A DNA stretch of 64,000 bases from Gracilimonas sediminicola (GTDB taxonomy: Bacteria > Bacteroidota > Rhodothermia > Balneolales > Balneolaceae), in assembly GCF_024320785.1 (NCBI RefSeq), contig NZ_JANDBC010000002.1, positions 434,001-498,000 on the forward strand. Direction: 5' to 3'. Positions 9,526-18,367 of this stretch are shown here, in pieces. Within the stretch, counting starts at the first letter, position 1. Every line of letters starts with the position of its first letter. Below the pieces are notes generated by a model. That model was not told the origin of the DNA. It ran no database searches and saw nothing but the letters and a program-made list of their open reading frames with translations. The translations under genes were made by a program, and so were the position numbers.

Positions 9526-10644
9526 TCAATCTTCTCTTAAGTGCCAGGGTTGGTAGGCGATCAGTTGACGGCTGGTTTGGGCAAAAATCTTATCCGTTGA
9601 AGCGGCTACATGCCAAAAGTAGGTGCCATCCGGGACAGATTCCTTATGTACAACCTTTCCAGTATTATCATTTATTACTAACATTTCCTTGTCACGAACA
9701 TGATATACAAAACCTTCTAAGTATATCGGCTTATTGAAGTCACTTCCCTCCCATTCTACCCTCCAATCAATATTACCAGTTTCTTTATCTAATGCCGCCA
9801 GGCTGCCACTTGTATTTACATAATAATAGTCTGGACCCAGAGCAGAGTTAAATGTGTATACCTCTTGAGTCTGTCGCCAAATTTCTTCCCCGGTTTCTGC
9901 ATTTAAAGCAATAGCTATTTCACCTGGAGAGTTACCATTAGTGCTAGCATATAGCATACCGTTTTCTAAAATAGGTGCTACCCAGGTAAAACCTCCCTGA
10001 TCTGTTTCAAAAGACCATAGGCTGTCTCCAGTTTGTGCATTATAACAAACAATTTTACCTCTAGTTAAAGCGCCTGTAATCGTTTTAAATTGTCCCAAAT
10101 AAAGCCTATTACCTTCATATCCCACTCCATTTGTTACAAATGGAATATCTATTGTAAATTCAATTCCACCATCCTTATTCAGTACGTATACGTCTAAGGT
10201 GTCTCCAACTAAAGCATAACCGTAATCCGTAACTTTATTTCGACCCCTATCAAATAATACAATATCATCCTCTGCACCTATTGAAAAAATCTTTTCACCT
10301 GTATTTACATCCCAAGCTTTGAATTCTCTCCATTCAGCTGATAGAATTCTATTCTCATCTGAAAGAATAGAAACAGTATTCGAAGCCCGTTCTTTTGGAG
10401 CTTCATTTTCCCATAATAATCTTCCTGTGGATATATCTAACATTTTTAGACCAATTGCCCCTGTGTATATTAAAAATCTATCTTTAACAACTTTTGGTAC
10501 AGCTGAAGGAGCATCGATTATTTCATATTCATGAATCCAAAGTGTGCTCAATCCCTGTTCTTTTTCGATATTTCCAGTACTATTTTTACATGAAATCATT
10601 ACCATAATTAGGACTATTTTTGAAATACAATTTCTGAGTTTCAT
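9526..10644 (-). CDS. PQQ-type beta-propeller lipoprotein (paralogue 2)
   Basis: This 372-residue lipoprotein (signal ending VMISC) is built from PQQ/BamB-like blades, for example YNAQTGDSLWSFETDQGG, LNAETGEEIWRQ and LDKETGNIDWRVEW. It is closer to the 11057-12172 paralogue than to the 8353-9477 one: the C-terminal blocks HVAASTDKIFAQTSRQLIAY and PWHLRED are almost identical. It lies directly downstream of a truncated lipase-like fragment, repeating the lipase-plus-propeller order seen at 11057-13607. That order suggests a two-gene cassette was duplicated. Specific function unknown. Confidence 0.86.
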   Translation of the reverse strand: MKLRNCISKIVLIMVMISCKNSTGNIEKEQGLSTLWIHEYEIIDAPSAVPKVVKDRFLIYTGAIGLKMLDISTGRLLWENEAPKERASNTVSILSDENRILSAEWREFKAWDVNTGEKIFSIGAEDDIVLFDRGRNKVTDYGYALVGDTLDVYVLNKDGGIEFTIDIPFVTNGVGYEGNRLYLGQFKTITGALTRGKIVCYNAQTGDSLWSFETDQGGFTWVAPILENGMLYASTNGNSPGEIAIALNAETGEEIWRQTQEVYTFNSALGPDYYYVNTSGSLAALDKETGNIDWRVEWEGSDFNKPIYLEGFVYHVRDKEMLVINDNTGKVVHKESVPDGTYFWHVAASTDKIFAQTSRQLIAYQPWHLRED

Positions 10645-10700
10645 AGTTCGAAAAATTTATAGCCAGAATAGATATCTATTCTGGCTATTTTGGTTAATAA

Positions 10701-11060
10701 TTAAAAGTTGCGAAGTAAATCAGAAAGCCAAGTTTCCGTTCTTTTCATTGCTGGGTTTTCACTACCCTTCGCAAAAACAATACTGCCATCACTTCTTTTT
10801 AGGGTATAAGCTCTATCATAATTACGAAGTTCAAAATGGTTGTAGCCTCCATCCTCGTCAGTGTCATTCATATAAAAATTATGAGTACTTTCAAGATTAT
10901 CTCCCTCACTCCAAACAACACTATTTATATTTACTACCCAATCACTCTTGTCAGGCAACTTAACTTCTTGGGTTACATAGCGAATCTCCCCATCAGGATT
11001 TTGAGAACAATCTTCAACAAATGACTGAATGTTGAATTGTCCGGGAAATTTTTCACTCAA
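10701..11060 (-). pseudogene. C-terminal remnant of a second lipase-like gene
   Basis: This 119-residue frame has no signal peptide and only a TTG start (11060), which overlaps the stop of the upstream propeller gene; an in-frame stop lies directly before it. Its whole length matches the C-terminus of the lipase-like protein encoded at 12229-13269: FPGQF, DCSQNPxGE, the GGYNHFELRNY block and NPAM all align. In alpha/beta lipases a His near this position can be the catalytic His, and NHFELRNY could hold it. The N-terminal hydrolase core is missing, so this is most simply a truncated duplicate fused to the end of the propeller gene. Translation by coupling is possible but unproven. Confidence 0.7.
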
Positions 11061-12172
11061 TCACTCCTTAAATGCCACGGCTCGTAGGCAATAAGCTGCC
11101 GGCTGGTTTGTGCAAAGATCTTATTGGAGGAAGCCGCTACATGCCAGATAGCAGTTCCATCCGGGGTAGGCTCACGGTGTACTACTTCACCTGTTTCATC
11201 ATTTATGACCTTAATTTCGGAGTAATCTGTAAAATAGACATACCCTTCCAAGTATACAGGCTTAGTGGAAGCTGTCCCCAGCCATTCCTCCCTCCATTTG
11301 AGTTGACCGGTCTGTTTATCTAATGCGGCCAGTGAGCCACCCGTATTTACATAATAATGCAGCGGGCCTAAAGCAGAATTGCGAGTAAAAATATAATCGG
11401 ACTCAAAGCGCCAAATCAGCTCTCCAGTTTCCGCATCTAACGCCACAGCTTCATTTTTTGGAGAATTGCCAAAGGTACTGGCAAACAGAATTTTGTCTTC
11501 TATAAAAATTGATTCATTAAAACCCCCATTCTCTGTTGTATAAACCCATAAGCTATCTCCAGATTGGGAATCAAATGCTCTTAGCTTACCTAAAGTAAGA
11601 GCACCATTAATTGTCTTTGATTGTCCTAAATAAACATTTTTATTTGCATAACCCAAGGCCAACGAACCAAAATCAACATCTATGTTAAACCGTGTTTTTC
11701 CTGACGAATCAAAAATATAAGCATCTAAAGTGTCGCCAATAAGTGCAAAGCCATTGTCAACGACTGAATTCCTTCCACGTGAAAAAACAGATACCTGATC
11801 TTGTTTATTAATCTCTAAGATTTTTTCGCCTATTCTCACGTCCCATCCTAACACTTTATTCTTATGGGCAGATACAATTCTATCATCTGTGTACAGCAAT
11901 ACTTTTGTATTTAATGCATTTTCACCATCAACTTCGCCTGACCATTTCATTTCTCCATCTGAAACTCTTACTGCTCTTATACTTACCTCTCCAGTAAAAA
12001 CTATTACCGAATCATCAATTATCAGCGGTTGAGCCGAAGGAGAGTCAATAATATTTGTATCTTTTTCCCACAGGATTTTTAATTCCACATCCTTCTCTTC
12101 AATCTTAGCTGGATTTTCTCCAAAACAAGAACTTATGAAGAAGAGGATAATTACTAATTCTAAAGCTTTCAT
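11057..12172 (-). CDS. PQQ-type beta-propeller lipoprotein (paralogue 1)
   Basis: This 371-residue lipoprotein (signal ending LFFISSC) carries several PQQ/BamB-like blades such as FDSQSGDSLWVYTTENGG, LDAETGELIWRFESD and LDKQTGQLKWREEW. It ends in AYEPWHLRSD. It shares most positions with its neighbour at 9526-10644, indicating recent tandem duplication. It follows the broken lipase-like gene by 56 bp. An anchored scaffold or binding role is likely for BamB-like propellers; no catalytic site is visible. Confidence 0.86.
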   Translation of the reverse strand: MKALELVIILFFISSCFGENPAKIEEKDVELKILWEKDTNIIDSPSAQPLIIDDSVIVFTGEVSIRAVRVSDGEMKWSGEVDGENALNTKVLLYTDDRIVSAHKNKVLGWDVRIGEKILEINKQDQVSVFSRGRNSVVDNGFALIGDTLDAYIFDSSGKTRFNIDVDFGSLALGYANKNVYLGQSKTINGALTLGKLRAFDSQSGDSLWVYTTENGGFNESIFIEDKILFASTFGNSPKNEAVALDAETGELIWRFESDYIFTRNSALGPLHYYVNTGGSLAALDKQTGQLKWREEWLGTASTKPVYLEGYVYFTDYSEIKVINDETGEVVHREPTPDGTAIWHVAASSNKIFAQTSRQLIAYEPWHLRSD

Positions 12173-12228
12173 AATTTTTGATTAGAATGAGGCAAGAGTG
12201 AATCACTCTTGCCTAAATTATTGTTTTA

Positions 12229-13395
12229 TTAATTCGATGAACTTCCAAATCTATCAATTATCCAGTCTCTCACCTCGTCCATTGCAGGATTTGGGTCTCC
12301 GGCTTTGAATACAACAAGACCATTTTCTTTCAACTTATATTGCCTTGCATAGTTACGTAATTCAAAGTGGTTATATCCACCCTGATCTAATCCATCAGCA
12401 TTTAAGTGTACATCCTTCATGTAGATATTATTGAGATCATCAAAAGTGTCATTTGAATGCCACAATGCATTGTGAATATTTACGACCCCATCGTTCTTAT
12501 CTGCTATATATTGGTAGTAAGTTGTATTTCGAAACTCACCTTCTGGGTTTTGTGAGCAGTCATCATCAAATGATCGAGTACTAAATTGGCCTGGAAATCT
12601 CCCTCCACCATCGCTGCATGGCGGAATAAAGATCCGAACTGTATGACTTATCCTTCTGGTAGATTTTATAATTTCAGACCAGGTTTTACCAAGATCGTCG
12701 ATTTCCCTTTTCGCATCTTTCCACAAGCCTTTTCTATACTTTGCATCAATTACATCAGATTTGGATTCTTTACACTTGCTCAAATTATAAAAGTATCTAA
12801 TCTTACAGGCACTATATATTGTTTCATAACGATTTAGTAAGCGATCATAACTATTAACATGCCGCTTCACATATTGATTGTTTAACAAATCAACTTTTTT
12901 GAGCATACCATCTTCATCCTTTAGTTCATCATCTCCTTCAAATATTTGTCCTGCCATACGAATTGGTGCTTTGTCTTTTTCAGCACCTATGATGGAAAGA
13001 TAATTAGGTGGATGATTAGCTAAATCATTCTGAGAGTATTTGTTGATCTTGACAATCTCAGAACCATCTCGACCAATAAGTGCTTCAGCGTTCTCTTGCT
13101 CAACAACGGTAGCATAACCGAAAGCTGAGTCTTTAGCAGTCTCTAAATAGAATGGTATGGCATCAATTTGAGAGCCAAAATTGTTACCACCAAAAAGGTC
13201 ATATACCATTACACCTATATCTATATATGGTCTTGTATGCTTCAAAGCTTTTCTAAATGTGTCTTCCATAGTTTGGAATCTCTCCCTGACATCATCAGGA
13301 CTGACTTCTGTAGCTGGAGCACCCTGCGAAGGGCCACCTATAGAAACTACTGCAACAATATTGAACCCTGCAGATTTTAATTCAGGAGGGAATAT
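12229..13395 (-). pseudogene. Lipase-like alpha/beta hydrolase, C-terminal part, frame-broken
   Basis: The frame opens just after a TGA at 13396-13398 and runs to 12229; the first ATG is at 13269. The part before that ATG is clearly protein-like and contains NIVAVVSIGGPSQGAPA. This resembles the strand and loop (VxxIGxPHxG) that follow the nucleophile in triacylglycerol lipases. Further on are YLSIIGAEKDKAP and the C-terminal GGYNHFELRNY, a candidate catalytic His region. The N-terminal part of the same hydrolase lies immediately upstream in another frame (13377-13607). A conventional GHSxG nucleophile elbow is absent from both pieces, which suggests an internal out-of-frame deletion. The ATG at 13269 could still give a 346-residue product. 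Confidence 0.65.
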
Positions 13396-13607
13396 TCATC
13401 TTTTAGCTCTGGCGTTTCATAATCTACTGCAGCAAAGCCATCTATGATTTCGCCTTCCCAGTTTTCTGGCACTTCACTCACATCCGTCCACTTCTCTGAA
13501 CTTCCCTGAAATCCATGAATAAATACCCCAATTTTCTTTTGGGCATAAACATTTTCCAAAGCCAAGAGGCTAAGTACGAGTATTAATATGGTGTTTAAAT
13601 ATTTCAT
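13377..13607 (-). pseudogene. Lipase-like alpha/beta hydrolase, N-terminal fragment
   Basis: This 76-residue frame has a good signal peptide (MKYLNTILILVLSLLALENVYAQ) followed by GVFIHGFQGSSEKW, the HGxxG oxyanion-hole motif of alpha/beta-hydrolase lipases. The frame stops at TAA 13377, where the hydrolase continues in another frame overlapping it by about 19 bp (13377-13395). Both frames contain a PELK sequence at the junction, consistent with a deletion between two short similar sequences. It starts 11 bp after the lipoprotein gene upstream, so it was probably part of that operon. Alone it cannot fold as a hydrolase. Confidence 0.65.
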
Positions 13608-13618
13608 GATATCCCCAC

Positions 13619-14548
13619 TTATTTAATTACTTTTATATTCTCTCTATGCATAACGGTTCGCTGGGTTATGCCCCATTTACCGTTTATCACTCCATAGTCA
13701 TACTTCTCTGAATACGCCAACATCTGGGTGTTACCCACATTTTTATACATATTAAAAGACACAGACTCATATTCTCCATCGGACCTTAGAATTGCTGACC
13801 CAATAATATTTCCATTTCGCAGGTCCATTAGAAGCTGGTATGCAGCTAAACCATTTTCTTGAGCCTCAACAGGTGATTTTATGTTATACTTTGCATAAAA
13901 TTCATCCACTATACTAAATGAAATACCATCATTGGCAAGGCTCTCTATGTTACTTTGAATGGATTGTTCAACATCTGAGGTATCAGTTGTTGCGGATACC
14001 AATAATTCTAAAGAAGCAGGATCGACCCAGAATTCTTCTGGATCATAAGTGCTTTCATATTTCAGTTTTCCAGATTTGGTATATGATCTAACCTTTCCAT
14101 CTTTCACTTCAGTTTTCACCACAGGATCGTGATCAGCCGACTTCGCCGGCATAGTAGCTTTATGCTGATTGTATGCCTCCTCCGGCATATTCATCTCCCC
14201 GTCTCCTTCAAGAAACTCGGTAATCGATGTCATGTAACCTTCTTCATCGTAGGCTATTATTTCTCTTGTCTTCTCATAGTCGACAAGTAATTCACCGCCA
14301 TTAGATTGACTCTTGTTCAGCCCTGCACTTATTCCTTGTGGCCATAACCTGGAATAGGTGATCTCGGTTTGATCATAGACTTCCGCATATTTAACGTTAA
14401 TATTCAATCCTTCAATTGTTTGTCCCTGCTGAGAGGCTTCCTCAAAAGGACTATTAACCTGCTTACATGCATACGTAAGTACAATACTTGTCACGAACAG
14501 CACCACCAACATTCGTAACTGTTTAGTTGAGTTTAGATGTGTTTTCAT
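13619..14548 (-). CDS. Lipoprotein of unknown function
   Basis: This 309-residue protein has a lipoprotein signal ending LTYAC (Cys about 28). The mature part is hydrophilic and contains repeated statements of the type YDEEGYMTSITEF and VRSYTKSGKLKYESTYD, which resemble MORN/YD-like beta-hairpin strands. No catalytic motif is seen and I do not recognise the family. It lies between the T9SS metalloprotease and the lipase-like gene, 11 bp from the latter, so it probably shares a transcript with them and acts at the cell envelope. Confidence 0.7.
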   Translation of the reverse strand: MKTHLNSTKQLRMLVVLFVTSIVLTYACKQVNSPFEEASQQGQTIEGLNINVKYAEVYDQTEITYSRLWPQGISAGLNKSQSNGGELLVDYEKTREIIAYDEEGYMTSITEFLEGDGEMNMPEEAYNQHKATMPAKSADHDPVVKTEVKDGKVRSYTKSGKLKYESTYDPEEFWVDPASLELLVSATTDTSDVEQSIQSNIESLANDGISFSIVDEFYAKYNIKSPVEAQENGLAAYQLLMDLRNGNIIGSAILRSDGEYESVSFNMYKNVGNTQMLAYSEKYDYGVINGKWGITQRTVMHRENIKVIK

Positions 14549-14604
14549 TGTATTTTTGCTTTGCAGTTAATTCCATCAAGTAATTGATGGAGTTTTTGTT
14601 TACG

Positions 14605-14635
14605 GTGAGGGGTGGGGTCCAATCCCGCCCCTCAC
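14605..14635. other. Intercistronic GC-rich hairpin
   Basis: GTGAGGGG-T-GGG and CCC-G-CCCCTCAC form a long stem with one wobble and a 7-nt loop, between the metalloprotease stop and the next lipoprotein start. There is no T-run in the minus direction, so it is not a typical terminator for that transcript. It may be an mRNA stability element; this is inference. Confidence 0.5.
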
Positions 14636-14680
14636 TATTATTTATGGATTATTCCATATGCTCTTTGTTTATTTTTAAAT

Positions 14681-17326
14681 TCATTTAATAAGCATCATTC
14701 TTCCTGTGAATTTTTTAGTCACATTGCTTCTCTCTCTTTTTAATACAGCCTGAACAAAGTATACTCCGCTAGCCAGACCATTCAGAGTAATTTTCTGAGA
14801 ATGACTTCCTGCCTCAAATACCCTTAAAGGCACACTCTTCACTTTCCTTCCCAATACATCAGTCACTTCCCAGCCCACGATTGCTTTCTCAATCAGAGTA
14901 AAAGGAACATTGGTAGTTGGGTTAAATGGGTTAGGATAGTTATTACCCAGAATAAACCCATTTGGGATATCTATACTCCATTCCATCTCATCCCGATATG
15001 TAGTTTTACCGTCCTGAGATTTATAACTATTTATAAAGGTGTACTGGCCATCGACCATAACCGGAAATTCAAATACTGCTTCATCCGTTGTTAGAGCTGT
15101 TAGGTCTCCTGCTCTAAAGCTTCCATCTGGCATATGGGCAACCATTTTAATTGAGGTCGTATCAAAATGAAATACTGGTTGTACGTATATCTTTACATTA
15201 TCAAAGCTATACTCAACGTCATTAATAGAGGAAATCTCTTGAATCTTTACTTCAGGGAGAACCACTCCCACTTCAATTGCCGGGTTCCAATTGTTTAGAG
15301 ATTTTCCACCGATCTCATGATTTGATAATGACTCCCATCCATATTGGAGGTCAGATTCTTTAGAATAAAAAGTGGCATTTTCATTTCCACGGTCAAGACC
15401 AAATGCTATAAAATTCTCATCATCTGAATCATTACTGAGAATGACCATAAGTGTATCCTGTACATCAGATAAATCATCATAAAGCTCAAAAAAGGAGAAA
15501 GCCTCTTCAACCAATCTACCTGCCTCTCTCTTAACCTCAATGTTTACAGGCTTTGTTATTGGCTTGTCTGGCTTATCTCCTTTTACATTGTAAATGAGTA
15601 TTTCAAAATCCCTCTCTGTGTCTCCATCAACTCCTGACCCTTCAAGCTCCGATTTAAATAGTGTCCAAAGCTTTATCTGTTTAAGCCAATAAGTAGATTC
15701 TTCCGGCGGGATGATTACAGCAAGCTTTTCATTAATACCATCCAACATCAAATAAGAAGCGTTTTGGAAAAATATATCAGGAGTGAAGTCTCCATAACTC
15801 CATTGCAGTTCTATTCCAGAAAGTGAGCCATCCCCGAGAAGACTAAAAGATGAAATATCAGAAGATTGTTCCTCTCCAAAATTAGAAACAATGATATCTA
15901 TACTACCAAATTCAGCATCCGTGGATTCAACCTTAATAGAAGATGATCTGAGTTTCTTAACCTCTTTCTCATCTGTTCCGGGGTAACTGGAAATTGAACT
16001 AAGCCATACATTATTCTGAAATTCTTGTCCGGTACTAAAATCAAGTTTTTTAGCTAATGAATAGTGTAATGGTAAGTTCACTAATTGAGGCAATTGACCA
16101 CTTAATACACCTGGCAAAGTTTGAAATTTGATTGCAGTTTCTAAAAACTGATTTTGTCTTAACTCATGTTTATAACCAAGCGTCGGGTTTTGATTATTGT
16201 CATTAAGAAGTAATGCTAACCCCCAATTTTGAAATACTTCCTCAAATACAAGTTCAGACTCAGCTTCTATTACACTTTGGTACCCTTTGATTCCTACTTC
16301 TTGGTTCTGAACAAACTCCTTCAGGCTTAGAGCTCCTAATTGTTCAATCAGATAATGCGTCCATAAAGATGCCCTTGAGTAATCTGGTAACGGGTTATCA
16401 TAGTTCCAACTTGTAAGCTTTCTGTAGGGACTTTTTTGAAAGGCGTCCGTTGATCTTGGTTCAAATCCACAAATGATTTCAACTGCTTCCGAATACCCTT
16501 CATTTACAAATACCAATTCAGGAGTATTTCCTTCATACCCTGCATGTATTAGATGTTGGCTCTCATGTGCAAATGTTGATAATGCCCTTTCTAAATAAAT
16601 TTCACCGTCATACAATAGAGTTGGAAACAGGTCTAAATATACGATGTCCCTAAAATTCGAGTATTCAAACTCGAATAAATTAACCGGATCAAAAAACCCG
16701 GCTACATAACTACCTGTCTGTTGGAATTCGTCATGTATATCCAGTAACAGTACATCCAACTCTCCGTCACCGTCAACATTAGGGAACTCTCCCACGTATT
16801 CCTCTAATATCTCTATTATGCCTTTTGAAGAATCAACTGAAAGTCTTGGTGTTCCTTCATGCAAATAGGAATCAAAGCCATTGAGGATTTTTTCCAAATC
16901 GTTTGATTTGCTAAGCGCATCATTCGCAGACTTCTCTATCCATAAACTAATCCCATTTCTATTATAGGTCTTAACAAAGATCTCTGAATACCATTTTTGA
17001 CCCGATAACGATAATAAGTCCCGAACGAAAAAGCTTTTCTCCTCACCAATTCCATATGTATATCTTCTGCTCTTTTGCTTGGTAAGCTTTTGCTTTGCCC
17101 TATAAAACTTACTCCTAATATCTTGATAGTAACTATCAGCAATAAACTTAGATGTGATTTCTACTTTGTTAAAATCAGTGTGGCCATAGTCATGCCTTAC
17201 CTCTTTCACATTACCCTTAAAATCTACCGCTTGTGCAACAACATTTATTTTTAAAGTAATATGAAGAGAAACGATTACAATAAGCCCTATTATATGCTTC
17301 CTTCTCTTCCCCATTTCTCTGACCAA
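14681..17326 (-). CDS. T9SS-sorted HEXXH zinc metalloprotease
   Basis: This 881-residue exported protein has an N-terminal signal (to about residue 33). A metalloprotease domain spans roughly residues 100-420 with the zinc motif HESQH at 254-258; E276 in NEGYSE, 18 residues later, is a likely third ligand as in gluzincins. The closest arrangement I recognise is the M30 (hyicolysin-like) type, but the family call is tentative. The middle is beta-rich. The last about 85 residues form a type IX secretion sorting domain, starting GNNYPNPFNPTT and with VTDVLGRKV and LASGVYFVQ, so the protein should be exported by T9SS and displayed or released. It heads the run of minus-strand envelope genes. Confidence 0.85.
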   Translation of the reverse strand: MVREMGKRRKHIIGLIVIVSLHITLKINVVAQAVDFKGNVKEVRHDYGHTDFNKVEITSKFIADSYYQDIRSKFYRAKQKLTKQKSRRYTYGIGEEKSFFVRDLLSLSGQKWYSEIFVKTYNRNGISLWIEKSANDALSKSNDLEKILNGFDSYLHEGTPRLSVDSSKGIIEILEEYVGEFPNVDGDGELDVLLLDIHDEFQQTGSYVAGFFDPVNLFEFEYSNFRDIVYLDLFPTLLYDGEIYLERALSTFAHESQHLIHAGYEGNTPELVFVNEGYSEAVEIICGFEPRSTDAFQKSPYRKLTSWNYDNPLPDYSRASLWTHYLIEQLGALSLKEFVQNQEVGIKGYQSVIEAESELVFEEVFQNWGLALLLNDNNQNPTLGYKHELRQNQFLETAIKFQTLPGVLSGQLPQLVNLPLHYSLAKKLDFSTGQEFQNNVWLSSISSYPGTDEKEVKKLRSSSIKVESTDAEFGSIDIIVSNFGEEQSSDISSFSLLGDGSLSGIELQWSYGDFTPDIFFQNASYLMLDGINEKLAVIIPPEESTYWLKQIKLWTLFKSELEGSGVDGDTERDFEILIYNVKGDKPDKPITKPVNIEVKREAGRLVEEAFSFFELYDDLSDVQDTLMVILSNDSDDENFIAFGLDRGNENATFYSKESDLQYGWESLSNHEIGGKSLNNWNPAIEVGVVLPEVKIQEISSINDVEYSFDNVKIYVQPVFHFDTTSIKMVAHMPDGSFRAGDLTALTTDEAVFEFPVMVDGQYTFINSYKSQDGKTTYRDEMEWSIDIPNGFILGNNYPNPFNPTTNVPFTLIEKAIVGWEVTDVLGRKVKSVPLRVFEAGSHSQKITLNGLASGVYFVQAVLKRERSNVTKKFTGRMMLIK

Positions 17327-17722
17327 CTAATTGTGGTGTACAGGTAAGACCCCTAAAAAACTATTTTTACTTACCCCATTGTACCCAAGAGGAACCTGCT
17401 TCTCATTTGTTACACTTATTTTGAAATTTTTTTATTTCCCGTTTAAAACTCCTAAACGCATAAGCATAAAAACGATACCTGCTATTGAAGGAAAGTGAGT
17501 TTTTCTCATTCCTTTTTCGGCATTTTTGCTAAATGTATACTATCTTTTCGACCTCACATCTTTAGGGTGTGACCGGAGTATTGGTCAATCTATTTAGAAC
17601 TGTTTTAAATAGATGACATTCTGTCCTTTTTATTCAATTTAGAATGAAAAAATTGATAGATTTGCCCGGCCTAAGAACGGGAGCAATCCTGCTCTATACG
17701 TAAACTTAAATCAGCAATCTTT
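17327..17722. other. Divergent intergenic region
   Basis: These 396 bp separate the minus-strand metalloprotease from the plus-strand respiratory operon. No convincing gene is present. It should contain promoters for both directions; only one recognisable element was found, the TAnnTTTG match near 17657. Confidence 0.5.
17657..17664 (+). promoter_or_regulatory. Putative -7 element (TAnnTTTG) of the act-cox operon
   Basis: TAGATTTG matches the Bacteroidota primary-sigma -7 consensus TAnnTTTG and lies 59 bp before the actA start. No clear TTG -33 element is found at the expected distance, so the call is tentative. Confidence 0.4.
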
Positions 17723-18367
17723 ATGGCGCAGATTTTCCCCAAGTGGACAAATCAGGTTCCCCGAAAAATTTTAATTGGATTAATCGTGGTACTGAACGCA
17801 ATCATTTTTGGTGTTTGGTACTTCTTCTCTCCTGAATACACTGACGTTGGCTACGCTCCGGAACAACCCGTTCCTTATAGTCACAAATTACATGTGGATC
17901 AGCTTGGCCTCGACTGCCAGTACTGCCACACCAGTGTTTGGGATTCCAAGCAGGCTAACATTCCTGCCACACAAACCTGTATGAATTGTCACAATCAAAT
18001 TAAGACCGACAGCGATAAGCTGGCGCTGGTTCGTGAGAGCTGGGAAACCGGAAAAGCTATTGAATGGGTTCGCGTGCACAACCTGCCTGATTATGCTTAT
18101 TTCAATCACTCTGCCCATACTAATGTGGGCGTAGGCTGTGAAAGCTGCCACGGAAGAATTGATAAAATGGAAGTTGTTTACCAGACCGAGCCGCTTAGCA
18201 TGGGCTGGTGCCTGGATTGCCACCGTGAGCCGGAAAAGTATGTACGTCCCGTTGATGAAGTTACAACCATGGGTTACCAGGTTGAAAACCAGTTAGAAAT
18301 TGGCCGTGAGCTGGTAGATAAAAAGAATATTCATGCTCCAACTTATTGCCAGGGTTGCCATTACTAA
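17723..18367 (+). CDS. actA: Alternative complex III subunit A, pentaheme cytochrome c
   Basis: This 214-residue protein has one N-terminal membrane anchor (about 15-34) and five CxxCH haem-c sites, at C65-H69, C86-H90, C139-H143, C163-H167 and C209-H213. Together with histidines such as those in YSHKLHVD and YFNHSAH this is the ActA architecture. ActA is the periplasmic electron wire of alternative complex III, passing electrons from the quinol-oxidising core towards cytochrome c or the oxidase. The gene opens the six-gene act set, and its stop codon overlaps the actB start. Confidence 0.95.
   Translation: MAQIFPKWTNQVPRKILIGLIVVLNAIIFGVWYFFSPEYTDVGYAPEQPVPYSHKLHVDQLGLDCQYCHTSVWDSKQANIPATQTCMNCHNQIKTDSDKLALVRESWETGKAIEWVRVHNLPDYAYFNHSAHTNVGVGCESCHGRIDKMEVVYQTEPLSMGWCLDCHREPEKYVRPVDEVTTMGYQVENQLEIGRELVDKKNIHAPTYCQGCHY

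Noticed and set aside
13320-13345. GPSQG as the lipase nucleophile elbow (GxSxG)
   Set aside because: The surrounding VVSIGGPSQGAPA fits better the VxxIGxPHxG loop that follows the nucleophile in lipases. It was kept only as an alternative.
18346-18366. TTG start of actB at 18346
   Set aside because: It would lie inside actA; ATG 18367 overlaps the actA stop by one base and keeps the Tat signal intact.
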